A DNA stretch of 64,000 nucleotides, from assembly GCA_964625745.1 (NCBI GenBank), contig CAZVCJ010000003.1:1-64000 (forward strand), in the 5' to 3' direction. Below, piece by piece: positions 23,822-33,104 of this stretch. The stretch is from CAZVCJ01 sp964625745. Lineage in GTDB: Bacteria > Chloroflexota > Anaerolineae > VGOG01. Each line of letters begins with the position of its first letter. Within the stretch, counting starts at the first letter, position 1. The translations under genes and the position numbers were made by a program. The notes beneath the pieces are model-generated. The model was given only the letters and a program-made list of their open reading frames with translations, did no database searches and was not told the origin of the DNA.

Positions 23822-24754
23822 ATGGAGTACAAAGACTATTACAAGATCCTGGGCGTGGACAGGAACGCCGAGGAGAAAGAGATAAAAAAGGCTTATCGCA
23901 AGCTGGCCCGCCAACATCACCCCGACGTGAACCCCGGCGATAAAGTGGCCGAGGAGCGCTTCAAGGGCATCAACGAAGCCTACGAGGTCTTGTCCGACCC
24001 TGAGAAGCGCCAGAAATACGATCAGTTGGGAAGCAGTTGGCAGCAGTGGCAGCGCACGGGCAAAGATCCTGGCGGCTTCGATTGGAGTCAGTGGTCCAGT
24101 GGAGCACAGCCTGGAGGCGGCGTCCGCGTAGAGTACAGGGACCTGGGTGATTTGGGAGATATCTTCGGCGGCAGAGACTTCTCCGATTTCTTCCAGAGCG
24201 TCTTCGGTGGCATGGGCGCACCCCAGGCGCGCCCCCGCCGGGGCCAGGACTACACTCAGCCAGTAGAGATCACTCTCGAAGAAGCATTCCAAGGCACTAC
24301 GCGGATGATCCAGAAAGATGGGCGCCGCCTGGAGGTGAAGATCCCGCCGGGGGTCAAGACAGGTTCCAAGGTGCGGGTAGCAGGCGAGGGCAGCCCCGGC
24401 ATGGCCGGAGGGACCAGTGGAGACCTCTATCTGGAAGTCGCGGTCTTGCCTCATTCTACTCTTGAACGTGAGGGAGATGACCTTCGTTGCGAGCTTCCCG
24501 TTGACCTCTACACCGCCGTGCTGGGCGGGGAGGTCGAGGTGCCCACCCTGGGCGGCGGCGTGATGCTCAAGATCCCGCCCGGGACCCAGGGCGGTCGAAC
24601 TTTCCGCCTGCGAGGAAAAGGCCTGCCCAACCTGCGCAACCCCAAAAAACGCGGCGACCTCTATGCCAGGCTCAGGGTACAAGTGCCAAAAAAGCTCAAC
24701 CCACGAGAAGAGGAACTCTTCCACGAACTGGCCAGCCTGCGCCAGGACAAGTAA
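23822..24754 (+). CDS. DnaJ-family co-chaperone without zinc finger (CbpA/DnaJ2 type)
   Basis: A 310-residue Hsp40 that stimulates DnaK. The J domain is at 4-70 with HPD at 33-35, then a Gly/Phe-rich linker (GGFDWSQW..., DIFGGRDFSDFFQSVFGGMG), then two C-terminal substrate-binding domains. The CxxCxGxG zinc repeats of type I DnaJ are absent. ATG 23822 is preferred over upstream TTG. It heads a run of protein-quality-control genes (HtrA, baeRF-like, ClpB, ClpC). Confidence 0.92.
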   Translation: MEYKDYYKILGVDRNAEEKEIKKAYRKLARQHHPDVNPGDKVAEERFKGINEAYEVLSDPEKRQKYDQLGSSWQQWQRTGKDPGGFDWSQWSSGAQPGGGVRVEYRDLGDLGDIFGGRDFSDFFQSVFGGMGAPQARPRRGQDYTQPVEITLEEAFQGTTRMIQKDGRRLEVKIPPGVKTGSKVRVAGEGSPGMAGGTSGDLYLEVAVLPHSTLEREGDDLRCELPVDLYTAVLGGEVEVPTLGGGVMLKIPPGTQGGRTFRLRGKGLPNLRNPKKRGDLYARLRVQVPKKLNPREEELFHELASLRQDK

Positions 24755-24866
24755 ACTTAACCACTCGGCAAGGTCTCCTGACCGCAGCCTGGGCGGGGCT
24801 CGGTCAGAGACCGTGGAGGAGGACTTCCCGCGCCCAACAGAGGTCAGCCTGCGCCAGGATAAGTAA
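24733..24866. repeat. GGTCTCC-family palindrome (copy 2) flanked by a 22-bp duplication of the dnaJ 3' end
   Basis: The last 22 bp of the DnaJ-like gene (24733-24754) recur with one mismatch at 24845-24866. The 90 bp between them is the same palindromic repeat as at 15696-15792 (CGGCAAGGTCTCC...GAGACC...CGCCCAACA). This looks like an insertion with a target-site duplication, and it leaves the gene intact. Confidence 0.75.
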
Positions 24867-24875
24867 GTAGGAGAG

Positions 24876-26072
24876 ATGATGCACAAAAAGCTGTATCTGT
24901 CTATCTTGATCACCCTGTTGACGACGGCTCTGTTAGGCTGCAATCTGACTTCGCTCCCTAACGTCAGGCAACAGGAACCCACTCCTACCCCGCCCCCCAC
25001 CCCCACCCCCATCGTGATAGTGGTCACGCCGACGCCCCTGCCGCAGGAGATGATAGAAGCGGTTGGCATCGAAGAGCAACGGGTGATCTCCGTTTACCAG
25101 CGCACCAGCACCGCCGTGGTCAACATCACCACCCAGGTATTGCGCCAGAGCTTCTTTTCTGGCCTCATTCCTGAGGAGGGTAGCGGCTCTGGCTTCGTGT
25201 ACGATCACGACGGCCGTATCATCACCAACTACCACGTGGTGGCAGACGCCAGCGAGATCGTGGTCAGCTTCGGCGGAGACAAGGAGCTGCCGGCCGAGAT
25301 CGTGGGCGTTGATCCCCCAAACGACCTGGCTGTGCTGCAAGTGGATGAGCTACCGGAAGGCGTCGAGCCTATTCCCCTGGGCGACTCGGACGCCCTACAG
25401 GTGGGCCAGCGGGCCATCGCTATCGGCAACCCCTTCGGCCAATTCGAGCGCACGCTGACAGTGGGCGTGGTCAGCGCCATCAACCGCACCCTGAAGACCG
25501 ACGACGATCAGGTATTGCGCGGTGTGATCCAGACCGACGCCGCCATCAATCGAGGCAACTCCGGCGGGCCATTGCTGGACAGCAGCGGGCGGCTGATCGG
25601 CGTCAACACGGCCATTTTCTCGCCCAGCGGCACCTCGGCAGGTATAGGCCTGGCGATCCCAGTCAACAAGCTCAAGCAGATCGTGCCGGAACTCATCCGG
25701 AACGGGCGCTTTCCCCATCCCTGGCTGGGCATTGAGGGGCTCGGCTACGAGCTCTATCCAGAGCTGGCTCAGGCGCTGGACCTGTCCGTGGACCAGGGAC
25801 TGCTGATCGCCCAACTCTACCGCAACAGCCCGGCCGTGCGGGCCGGTCTGCGTGGCGCCACTGAAGAAGTGGCCTACCGGCGGCGATGGCTGCTGGTAGG
25901 CGGCGACATCCTGACGGCCATTGACGGCGTGCCACTGCGCAACTGGGACGACCTGGATGCTTACCTGCAAGAGCAAACCGAGGTCGGGCAAACGGTGACG
26001 CTAACCATCTGGCGCGGCGACCAGGAGATGACCATCGAAGTGGAGCTAGGTGAAATGCCCGAAGGTCTGTGA
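24876..26072 (+). CDS. HtrA/DegP-like serine protease, lipoprotein
   Basis: A 398-residue envelope protease for quality control of exported proteins. A lipobox LLGC with Cys22 and a short Pro/Thr linker (34-58) tether it outside the membrane. The trypsin-like domain has the catalytic triad His120 (NYHVV), Asp150 (NDLAV) and Ser229 (GNSGGP). A single PDZ domain follows (about 285-390: AGLRGATEEVAYRRRWLLVGGDILTAIDG). RBS AGGAGAG lies 1-2 nt before the double ATG at 24876/24879. Confidence 0.92.
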   Translation: MMHKKLYLSILITLLTTALLGCNLTSLPNVRQQEPTPTPPPTPTPIVIVVTPTPLPQEMIEAVGIEEQRVISVYQRTSTAVVNITTQVLRQSFFSGLIPEEGSGSGFVYDHDGRIITNYHVVADASEIVVSFGGDKELPAEIVGVDPPNDLAVLQVDELPEGVEPIPLGDSDALQVGQRAIAIGNPFGQFERTLTVGVVSAINRTLKTDDDQVLRGVIQTDAAINRGNSGGPLLDSSGRLIGVNTAIFSPSGTSAGIGLAIPVNKLKQIVPELIRNGRFPHPWLGIEGLGYELYPELAQALDLSVDQGLLIAQLYRNSPAVRAGLRGATEEVAYRRRWLLVGGDILTAIDGVPLRNWDDLDAYLQEQTEVGQTVTLTIWRGDQEMTIEVELGEMPEGL

Positions 26073-26135
26073 ACCTGGCCAAAGTCAGGGCATATAAAAC
26101 GACCATGAGAACTAAGGTAATAAGGAGGGTAGAGC

Positions 26136-27254
26136 GTGTTCAACGAAAATGATCTGCAAGAGTTAGTAAGTTTTCACAGCGAGGAATCGCCAGTGCTAAG
26201 CCTGTACCTGGACGTAGACCCGACGAAGCGTACCACCGATGAATACAGGCTGGTGCTGAGGGGCCTGCTAAAGGAGGTGACAGGTCAGGCATGGCGCGAA
26301 GATATTGCCGCCGTGGAGCGATATTTCGACCACGAGTACGACTGGCAAGGCAAGGGGGTGGTGATGTTTTCCTGCCTGGAGCAGGACTTTTGGCGAGCTT
26401 ATCCTCTGGCCGTGCCGGTAGAGAACCACATCAACGTAGGCGAGCGACCCTACATCAAGCCCTTGACCGACATCCTCGACGCCTATGGGCGCTATGGAGT
26501 CGTGCTGGTGGATCAGGAAGGGGCGCGACTCTTCCTCTTCCAGCTAGGGGAGCTTCAGGAGACCAGCGGGACCATTGGTGAGGAGGTAAAGCGCATGAAG
26601 CACGGCGGCGGCTCTGCGGCTGGCCGCCGCCACCGGGGCGGAGTAACGGCACGCACAGGCCGGAGAGAGGAGGAGATAGCCCAGCGCAATCTCAAGGAAG
26701 CAGCCGAGTTGACGGCCAAGTTCTGCGCGGGAGGGCGATGTGGCCGAATCATTCTGAGCGGCACTGAACAGACCGTGGCCCAGTTTCAGGAAATGTTGCC
26801 CAAGGACCTTCAAGATCAAGTAGTGGGCAGCTTCCCCGCAGGCATGACTGCCTCGGAGACAGAGGTGTTGGACCGCTCGCTGGACATCATAGCGGAGGTG
26901 GAGCGCGAGAGGGAGAAAGAGCTTGTAGAAAACGCCATCACCGCCGCAGCCAAGGGCGGGGCCGGAGTCATCGGCCTGGCCGACACCCTGGGATCGGTTT
27001 ACGAGGGACGAGTGCGCATCCTGCTAGTAGACGAAGGATACAAGGCGACTGGCTACCGTTGTCAGCAGTGCGGCTACATCGCCGCTCAAGCCAAGGAGAA
27101 TTGCCCCTTCTGCGGCGGCAAGGTGAAGCAAATAGACGATGCTGTAGACCTGATCGTGCGAAGGGTCATTGACCAGGGGGGACAGGTCGAGGTAGTGAGA
27201 GACAACCCTGACCTGGAGAAGGCGGGACGCATCGGAGCGCTTTTGCGCTATTGA
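26136..27254 (+). CDS. Bacterial archaeo-eukaryotic release-factor-like protein (baeRF/VLRF1-type)
   Basis: A 372-residue protein; GTG start with AAGGAGGG upstream. The order is an N-terminal alpha/beta domain (SPVLSLYLDVDP), a central eRF1-like domain with a basic loop (MKHGGGSAAGRRHRGG) where eRF1/Vms1 proteins carry their catalytic loop, then a Pelota-type domain ending in a zinc ribbon (CQQCGY...CPFCGG). Related proteins hydrolyse peptidyl-tRNA on stalled ribosomes, fitting the chaperone and protease neighbours. The exact activity is inferred from family only. Confidence 0.8.
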   Translation: MFNENDLQELVSFHSEESPVLSLYLDVDPTKRTTDEYRLVLRGLLKEVTGQAWREDIAAVERYFDHEYDWQGKGVVMFSCLEQDFWRAYPLAVPVENHINVGERPYIKPLTDILDAYGRYGVVLVDQEGARLFLFQLGELQETSGTIGEEVKRMKHGGGSAAGRRHRGGVTARTGRREEEIAQRNLKEAAELTAKFCAGGRCGRIILSGTEQTVAQFQEMLPKDLQDQVVGSFPAGMTASETEVLDRSLDIIAEVEREREKELVENAITAAAKGGAGVIGLADTLGSVYEGRVRILLVDEGYKATGYRCQQCGYIAAQAKENCPFCGGKVKQIDDAVDLIVRRVIDQGGQVEVVRDNPDLEKAGRIGALLRY

Positions 27255-27262
27255 GTGCTTCT

Positions 27263-27302
27263 GGGCGGGCTGTGTGTCTGACGCAGCCCGCCCAAGCTTT
27301 TT
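27263..27302 (+). terminator. Rho-independent terminator after the baeRF-like gene
   Basis: GGGCGGGCTG (27263-27272) pairs with CAGCCCGCCC (27284-27293), followed by a short T run. It ends the DnaJ-HtrA-baeRF transcript. Confidence 0.85.
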
Positions 27303-27451
27303 GGAGAATCAGATGATGCGGGGAAACTCAGAGGAACTCGGGGAGCTTGTAGGATTTTATCGGAGGGTTAAGCAGTTGCAGCGAATCTCTAACAGAGTTC
27401 TAACGTTTTTCTTGCGTAATTCTAACGTGAGTGAGCTATAATTAGATTGAT
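27303..27451 (+). promoter_or_regulatory. clpB upstream region with TATAAT box
   Basis: No gene is seen. A TATAAT box is at 27437-27442. Upstream are repeated TTCTAACG motifs (around 27396-27428), which may be regulator sites. No CIRCE-type heat-shock operator is visible. Confidence 0.45.
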
Positions 27452-27549
27452 AGAAACCAGGTTTTTGGCTCAGAAGATAGGCTTTTCGCAGCATAGAGAG
27501 TCCCAAAAGCAACAGTTCGTCCATTCAGGTGACAAAAAACCTGGTTTCT
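27452..27549. repeat. MITE-like palindrome, AGAAACCAGG family, copy 2
   Basis: Termini AGAAACCAGGTTTTT (27452-27466) and AAAAACCTGGTTTCT (27535-27549) match those of the element at 6687-6781. It is inserted between the clpB promoter and its start codon, so it becomes a large hairpin in the clpB leader. Confidence 0.78.
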
Positions 27550-27571
27550 CTATGATGAGAGGAATCGAATC

Positions 27572-30190
27572 GTGAACCTCAACAAATACACTGAGAAAGC
27601 TCAAGAAGCCCTCGCTCAGGCGCAGAGTCTGGCGGGCGAATACAATCATAGTCAAATCGAACCGGCGCATCTGCTGTTGGCCCTGTTGCGGCAGGCGGAT
27701 GGGGTCGTGCCCCAGATCGTGCAGAAGCTGGGCGCCTACCCTCGCGTGCTCCAGGAAGAGCTGGAGCAAGACCTGGCTCGCCGGCCTAAAGTCTACGGGG
27801 GAGCAACCCAGGTCGGCCTGTCGCGAGATCTACGGGCTGTCCTTGACCTGGCCGAGCGAGAGGCCGGACGGATGCGCGACGAGTACGTATCCACCGAGCA
27901 TCTGTTCATTGCCCTGACAGATAAGTTGGCGGGAGATGCAGCCACTTTCCTGACGAGCCAGGGCATCACCAAGGATGCAATCTTGAGGGCTCTGACCGGC
28001 ATCCGCGGCTCTCAGCGGGTGACCACACCTACCCCGGAGAGCACCTATCAGGCCCTGGAGAAGTACGGTCGTGACATGACCCAACTGGCTCGCCAGGGCA
28101 AGCTGGACCCGGTCGTCGGCCGGGACGAGGAGATCCGCCGCGTGATTCAGGTGCTATCGCGACGCACCAAGAACAACCCCGTCCTCATCGGTGAGGCTGG
28201 CGTGGGCAAGACTGCCATCGCCGAGGGGCTGGCCCAGCGGATCGTGCGAGGAGATGTGCCCGAAGGATTGAAGAACAAGCGCATCGTGCAGTTGGACCTG
28301 GGAGCACTCGTAGCAGGAAGCAAATTCCGGGGCGAGTTCGAGGAAAGGCTGAAGGCTGTCCTGAAAGAGGTAACTGAGTCCGAGGGGCAGATCGTCCTCT
28401 TCATTGACGAGCTTCACACCGTGGTGGGAGCGGGAGCAGCCCAGGGAGCGATGGATGCCAGCAACATGCTCAAGCCTATGCTGGCTCGTGGCGAGCTGCA
28501 CTGTATCGGCGCCACCACTTTGGATGAATACCGCCAGCACATCGAGAAGGACGCTGCCCTCGAACGGCGTTTTCAACCGGTCTACGTAAACGAACCTTCG
28601 GTAGAGGAGACCATCTCCATCTTGCGGGGACTCAAGGAGCGTTACGAAGTGCACCACGGGGTGCGGATTCAGGACCCGGCGGTCATCGCCGCCGCCACGC
28701 TGTCCCAGCGCTACATCTCCGACCGCTTCCTTCCCGATAAGGCCATTGACCTCATTGACGAGGCCGCCTCGCGCTTGCGCATGGAGATAGATTCCAAGCC
28801 GGCCGAGCTGGACGAGATTGATCGCAAGATCATGCAACTGGAGATCGAGCGAGAGGCCCTCAAGAAGGAGCGGGATGACGCTTCCCGAGAGCGGCTCGGC
28901 AAGTTGGAGAAAGAGCTGGCTGAGCTGAGAGAGGACAGCAGCCGCCTGAAGGTTCACTGGGAGATGGAGAAAGAGGCCATCCAGGGTATCCGCCAGATAA
29001 AGGAAAGAATCGAGCAAGCCAAAGTTGATATCGAACAGGCTGAGAGGCGAGCTGACCTGGAGGCAGCAGCCCGGCTGCGCTACGGTACCCTGCGGGAGTT
29101 GGAAGCTCAACTGAAGGAGCAGGAAGGCCGCTTGAAGGAGCTCCAGAAGGATCACCGCATGCTCAAGGAGGAGGTGGAGGCCGAGGATGTGGCCGAGGTG
29201 GTCTCCAAATGGACGAGCATCCCTGTTTCGCGTCTCATGGAAGGGGAGATCCAGAAACTGCTCCATACGGAGGAGCGTTTGCATCGCCGGGTGGTGGGGC
29301 AAGACGAAGCCATATCCGCCGTCGCCAACGCTGTGCGCCGTGCCCGTGCTGGCTTGCAGGATCCCAACAGGCCCATCGGCAGCTTCATTTTTCTGGGGCC
29401 GACCGGCGTGGGCAAGACGGAACTGGGCCGGGCTCTGGCCGAGTTCCTGTTCGACGACGAGGAGGCCATGGTCCGCCTGGATATGAGCGAGTACCAGGAG
29501 CGCCACACCGTGGCCCGTATGATCGGAGCGCCGCCCGGCTACGTGGGCTACGAGGAGGGTGGTCAACTCACTGAGGCCGTGCGTCGTCGCCCCTACTCGG
29601 TGGTTCTGTTCGATGAAATCGAGAAGGCTCATCCTGAGGTCTTCAACGTCCTGTTGCAGATTCTGGACGACGGCCGCCTCACCGATGGCCACGGCCGCAC
29701 GGTCAACTTCAAGAACACAGTGGTCATTATGACCTCTAATATCGGCAGCGAGTTGTGGGACAGTCAGGCAACAAGTCACCGAGGCAACGAGGAACAGGTA
29801 TACTCGTTGACTCGGAACTCGGAACTCGTTGCCCGCCTACGGCAGCATTTCCGTCCCGAGTTCCTGAACCGTGTTGACGAAATCATCGTCTTCCATTCCC
29901 TGACCACGGAAGATTTGGTGCAGATCGTGGACATCCAGTTGCGTCGGCTCCAGGGTCTCCTGGCCGAACGGAACATCGTTCTGGAGCTAACCGAGGCAGC
30001 CAGGCAGCTCGTGGCCGAGAAAGGTTACGATCCCGTCTACGGTGCCCGTCCTCTCAAGCGAACCATCCAGCGGGAGCTGCAGGACCCCCTGGCTCTGAAG
30101 ATTCTGCAGGGCGAGTTCAGGGGTGGGGACATAGTGCTGGTGGATGCGAGGGATGGAGAGTTGGTGTTTGGGGAGAAGGTAGCAAGTTGA
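27572..30190 (+). CDS. clpB: ClpB disaggregase (Hsp104-like AAA+)
   Basis: An 872-residue hexameric ATPase that pulls proteins out of aggregates with DnaK/DnaJ. The GTG start has AGAGGAA upstream. It has a Clp N domain (1-145), AAA1 with Walker A GEAGVGKT near 207, a long charged middle coiled coil (about 405-525), and AAA2 with Walker A GPTGVGKT near 610. The segment after TSNIGSELWD (about residues 730-755) is unusual: it is encoded by tandem ACTCGGA/AACGAG-type repeats in place of the ordinary helix before HFRPEFLNRVDEI. No ClpP-binding loop is evident. Confidence 0.93.
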   Translation: MNLNKYTEKAQEALAQAQSLAGEYNHSQIEPAHLLLALLRQADGVVPQIVQKLGAYPRVLQEELEQDLARRPKVYGGATQVGLSRDLRAVLDLAEREAGRMRDEYVSTEHLFIALTDKLAGDAATFLTSQGITKDAILRALTGIRGSQRVTTPTPESTYQALEKYGRDMTQLARQGKLDPVVGRDEEIRRVIQVLSRRTKNNPVLIGEAGVGKTAIAEGLAQRIVRGDVPEGLKNKRIVQLDLGALVAGSKFRGEFEERLKAVLKEVTESEGQIVLFIDELHTVVGAGAAQGAMDASNMLKPMLARGELHCIGATTLDEYRQHIEKDAALERRFQPVYVNEPSVEETISILRGLKERYEVHHGVRIQDPAVIAAATLSQRYISDRFLPDKAIDLIDEAASRLRMEIDSKPAELDEIDRKIMQLEIEREALKKERDDASRERLGKLEKELAELREDSSRLKVHWEMEKEAIQGIRQIKERIEQAKVDIEQAERRADLEAAARLRYGTLRELEAQLKEQEGRLKELQKDHRMLKEEVEAEDVAEVVSKWTSIPVSRLMEGEIQKLLHTEERLHRRVVGQDEAISAVANAVRRARAGLQDPNRPIGSFIFLGPTGVGKTELGRALAEFLFDDEEAMVRLDMSEYQERHTVARMIGAPPGYVGYEEGGQLTEAVRRRPYSVVLFDEIEKAHPEVFNVLLQILDDGRLTDGHGRTVNFKNTVVIMTSNIGSELWDSQATSHRGNEEQVYSLTRNSELVARLRQHFRPEFLNRVDEIIVFHSLTTEDLVQIVDIQLRRLQGLLAERNIVLELTEAARQLVAEKGYDPVYGARPLKRTIQRELQDPLALKILQGEFRGGDIVLVDARDGELVFGEKVAS
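29763..29832. repeat. Heptamer/octamer repeats inside clpB
   Basis: AAGTCACC-GAGGCAAC-GAGGAACA-type octamers are followed by ACTCGGA repeated units. The stretch stays in frame within AAA2. The same ACTCGGA unit occurs in the second DapA-Fae linker. Confidence 0.65.
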
Positions 30191-30286
30191 TGAGTTAACG
30201 AGTAACGAGGAAAACGAGTTTGTCAAAAAGGGGTGAGTTGAGTATAATTAGGGTGAGAACAACGGATCGGCAGGACTTCGTCGTGA

Positions 30287-30559
30287 GCTCAGCTGGGCAT
30301 TCATCACATCTTTAAGCAAGACGGGCGGTACCCCGCCACTGAGCGGTTCTTGCGGGAAAGTGAGCGGATCGAGTGCGGAGTGCCCATCTTTAGCCTTTTG
30401 GAACTGTGTGGGCTTATTGCGACCGCCAGGCAGCCTGATGAGGCTACACTCAAACGCCAGATGAATGGCTACAGAGTCACGGATACCGTTGAAGCTGGGC
30501 GACACAAAGTTGCCTGGTTGATGATGATTAAGGAGCAAACTACCCATGATGAAATTTGA
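30287..30559 (+). pseudogene. Possible PIN-domain toxin remnant between clpB and clpC
   Basis: An open frame without a good start reads HHIFKQDGRYPATERFLRES...GVPIFSLLELCGLIATAR. The IPxFSLLELxG pattern resembles VapC-like PIN domains, but the N-terminal Asp motif and the C-terminus are missing. A TGA at 30284 closes it upstream and it overlaps the clpC start. A partial GAACAACGGATCGGCAGGA repeat lies at about 30257-30275. Confidence 0.3.
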
Positions 30560-33044
30560 TCGTTTCACCGAGCGGGCGCTGGATGCGGCCTCTCGGTCGT
30601 ATGAGATATTGCAGCGTTACAGCCACAACCAGGTGGACACCGAGCATCTGCTGCTGGCCCTGCTGGAGCAGCCAGAGGGCGTCATCCCCCAGATCCTGGA
30701 GAAGCTGGGGGTCAACGTCGAGACGGTGAAAAGCCGCCTGGACGGCGTGTTGAAGGCCAGCCCCAAGGTCGCCATCTACGGCGGCGGGACGGGTCAGGTG
30801 TTTATCACCCCCCGCCTCAAGCGAGTCATAGACCTGGCTAACGAGGAGGCCAGCAAGCTCAAGGATGAGTACGTCTCCACCGAGCACCTCTTCCTGGCTA
30901 TCGCCAGTGAGCGAGGCACCCCAGTGGCTCGCATTCTGGGTGGCTATGGCGTTACCAAAGACCGCATCCACGAAGCCATCAAAGAAGTGCGCGGCGGCCA
31001 ACGAGTGACCGATCAGTTCGCCGAGAGCCGGTATCGCGTCCTCGAAAAATATAGCCGTGATCTGACTCAGTTGGCCAAGGAAGGGAGGCTGGATCCGGTC
31101 ATTGGCCGCGACGAGGAGATCCTGCGGGTCATCCAGGTGCTGTCGCGGCGCACCAAAAACAACCCGGTTCTCATCGGCGAGGCCGGTGTGGGGAAGACGG
31201 CCATCGTCGAAGGGCTGGCCCGTAAGATCGCCGAAGACGATGTGCCTGAGATACTGATGGGCAAACGAGTCGTCTCCCTGGATTTGGCGGCCATGGTGGC
31301 CGGCTCCCGCCTCCGTGGCGAGTTCGAGGAGCGTCTGAAAGCGGCCATCGAAGAAATCCAGCGGGCCGAGGGGGAGATCATCCTCTTCATTGACGAGGTG
31401 CACAACGTGGTCGGAGCCGGCGCCGGCGCGGGAGCCCTGGATGCCTCCAGCATGATGAAGCCCGCCCTGGCCCGGGGCGAGCTGCAGTGCGTGGGGGCCA
31501 CGACCCTGGACGACTACCGCAAGTACATCGAGCGGGACTCCGCTCTGGAGAGGCGCTTCTCTCCCGTCTACGTGGAGGAGCCCACCGTTGAGGAGACCAT
31601 CGAGATGCTGAGGGGACTTCGCGACCGCTACGAAGCTCACCACAAGGTCACCTTCGCCGACGAGGCACTGGTGGCAGCCGCCCGTCTCTCCCAACGCTAC
31701 GTGACGGACCGCCATCTCCCCGACAAGGCTGTGGATCTTATGGACGAGTCGGCGGCGAAGCTGCGCGTCGCCATCTACAGTATGCCGCCAGAACTCAAGG
31801 CCATGAAAGCCGAACTCCAGAAGTTGACCACCGAAGAAGAGGCAGCCTGGGCAGCCCGAGACTACGAGCGGGCGGCCAGTTTCAAGAGCGAGCGCTTGCA
31901 GTCGGAGACGGCGTTCAATGCCAAACGCGATGCCTGGCGACAAGAGATGAACCTGGATGAGATAGTGGACGAGGGAGATATCGCTCAGGTAGTCGCTAGC
32001 TGGACGGGAATCCCGGTGCACAGTCTGATGGAAACTGAGGCCGAAAAGCTCCTCGAAATGGAAGAGAGGCTTCACGAGCGAATCGTCGGCCAGGATGAAG
32101 CCGTGAACGCTGTCGCCGATGCCATCCGCCGGGCGAGAAGTGGCCTGAAGGACCCCAAGCGCCCCATCGGCAGTTTCATCTTCCTGGGCCCCTCCGGGGT
32201 GGGCAAGACGGAGTTGGCCAAGACGCTAGCCTGGTTCATGTTCGACGACGAGGAGGCCCTGGTACGCATAGACATGAGTGAGTACCGGGAGCGACACACC
32301 GTCTCCCGCCTCTTCGGCGCGCCTCCTGGCTACGTGGGCTACGAGGAAGGAGGACAACTGACCGAAACAGTGCGGCGGCGGCCTTATCAGATCGTCCTCT
32401 TCGACGAGGTCGAGAAGGCCCATCCCGACGTCTGGAACGCTTTGCTGCAGATCATGGAGGACGGGCGACTGACCGACGGGCAGGGTCACGTCGTTGACTT
32501 CCGCAACACGGTGATCATTATGACCTCTAACATCGGCACGGAGTTTGCCCAGAAGGGGGCTACCCTCGGCTTTCTGAGGCCGGGGGAAACAGACACTTCC
32601 GATGAGCAAGAGGCACATCAGAAGATCCGGAAGGACCTCAAGGAGACCTTTCGCCCTGAGTTCCTCAACCGCGTTGACGAGATCATCATCTTCCACACCC
32701 TGTCCCCAGAGCAGGTGAAGCAGATCGTTGATTTCCAGATGAAGGAGATCAGCGCGCGTCTTGCCGAGCAGGGCTTGACCGTAGAGTTGACCGAGGCCGC
32801 GCGGGAGTGGTTGGCCGAGGAGGGTTACGAGCCTCAGTTTGGAGCCCGCCCCCTCAAGCGCACCTTGCAACGGCAAGTGGAGAGCCCCCTGTCTGTACAA
32901 CTGCTGAACGGCGTCTTTCGGTCGGGCGACACCGTGGTCATAGATGTCGGTGAGGAGGGATTGGCTTTTGCCAAGAAGGGAGTCCCGATCGCGGAAGCGG
33001 TCTTCGCTAAAAAAGAGGAGGCTTTGGTCGAACAAGGAGTGTGA
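30546..33044 (+). CDS. clpC: ClpC-type AAA+ chaperone ATPase
   Basis: An 832-residue Clp ATPase. It has an N domain with two Clp repeats (1-145), AAA1 with GEAGVGKT near 213, a short middle domain with a UVR-like segment (EEAAWAARDYERAASFKSERL), and AAA2 with GPSGVGKT near 550. The short middle domain and UVR motif favour ClpC over ClpB. ClpC normally feeds substrates to ClpP, but no clpP or adaptor gene is nearby. RBS AAGGAG precedes the ATG, and a perfect terminator follows. Confidence 0.9.
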   Translation: MMKFDRFTERALDAASRSYEILQRYSHNQVDTEHLLLALLEQPEGVIPQILEKLGVNVETVKSRLDGVLKASPKVAIYGGGTGQVFITPRLKRVIDLANEEASKLKDEYVSTEHLFLAIASERGTPVARILGGYGVTKDRIHEAIKEVRGGQRVTDQFAESRYRVLEKYSRDLTQLAKEGRLDPVIGRDEEILRVIQVLSRRTKNNPVLIGEAGVGKTAIVEGLARKIAEDDVPEILMGKRVVSLDLAAMVAGSRLRGEFEERLKAAIEEIQRAEGEIILFIDEVHNVVGAGAGAGALDASSMMKPALARGELQCVGATTLDDYRKYIERDSALERRFSPVYVEEPTVEETIEMLRGLRDRYEAHHKVTFADEALVAAARLSQRYVTDRHLPDKAVDLMDESAAKLRVAIYSMPPELKAMKAELQKLTTEEEAAWAARDYERAASFKSERLQSETAFNAKRDAWRQEMNLDEIVDEGDIAQVVASWTGIPVHSLMETEAEKLLEMEERLHERIVGQDEAVNAVADAIRRARSGLKDPKRPIGSFIFLGPSGVGKTELAKTLAWFMFDDEEALVRIDMSEYRERHTVSRLFGAPPGYVGYEEGGQLTETVRRRPYQIVLFDEVEKAHPDVWNALLQIMEDGRLTDGQGHVVDFRNTVIIMTSNIGTEFAQKGATLGFLRPGETDTSDEQEAHQKIRKDLKETFRPEFLNRVDEIIIFHTLSPEQVKQIVDFQMKEISARLAEQGLTVELTEAAREWLAEEGYEPQFGARPLKRTLQRQVESPLSVQLLNGVFRSGDTVVIDVGEEGLAFAKKGVPIAEAVFAKKEEALVEQGV

Positions 33045-33067
33045 TTTAGAGCTGTCGGCTAATCAAA

Positions 33068-33103
33068 ACACCGGAGGGAATGGCGTTCCCTCCGGTGTTT
33101 TTA
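33068..33103 (+). terminator. Rho-independent terminator of clpC
   Basis: ACACCGGAGGGAA pairs perfectly with TTCCCTCCGGTGT across a 5-nt loop and is followed by T5. Confidence 0.92.
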
Positions 33104-33104
33104 G

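Noticed and set aside
27396..27442. CIRCE-type heat-shock operator before clpB
   Set aside because: The repeated TTCTAACG units do not form the TTAGCACTC-N9-GAGTGCTAA palindrome.
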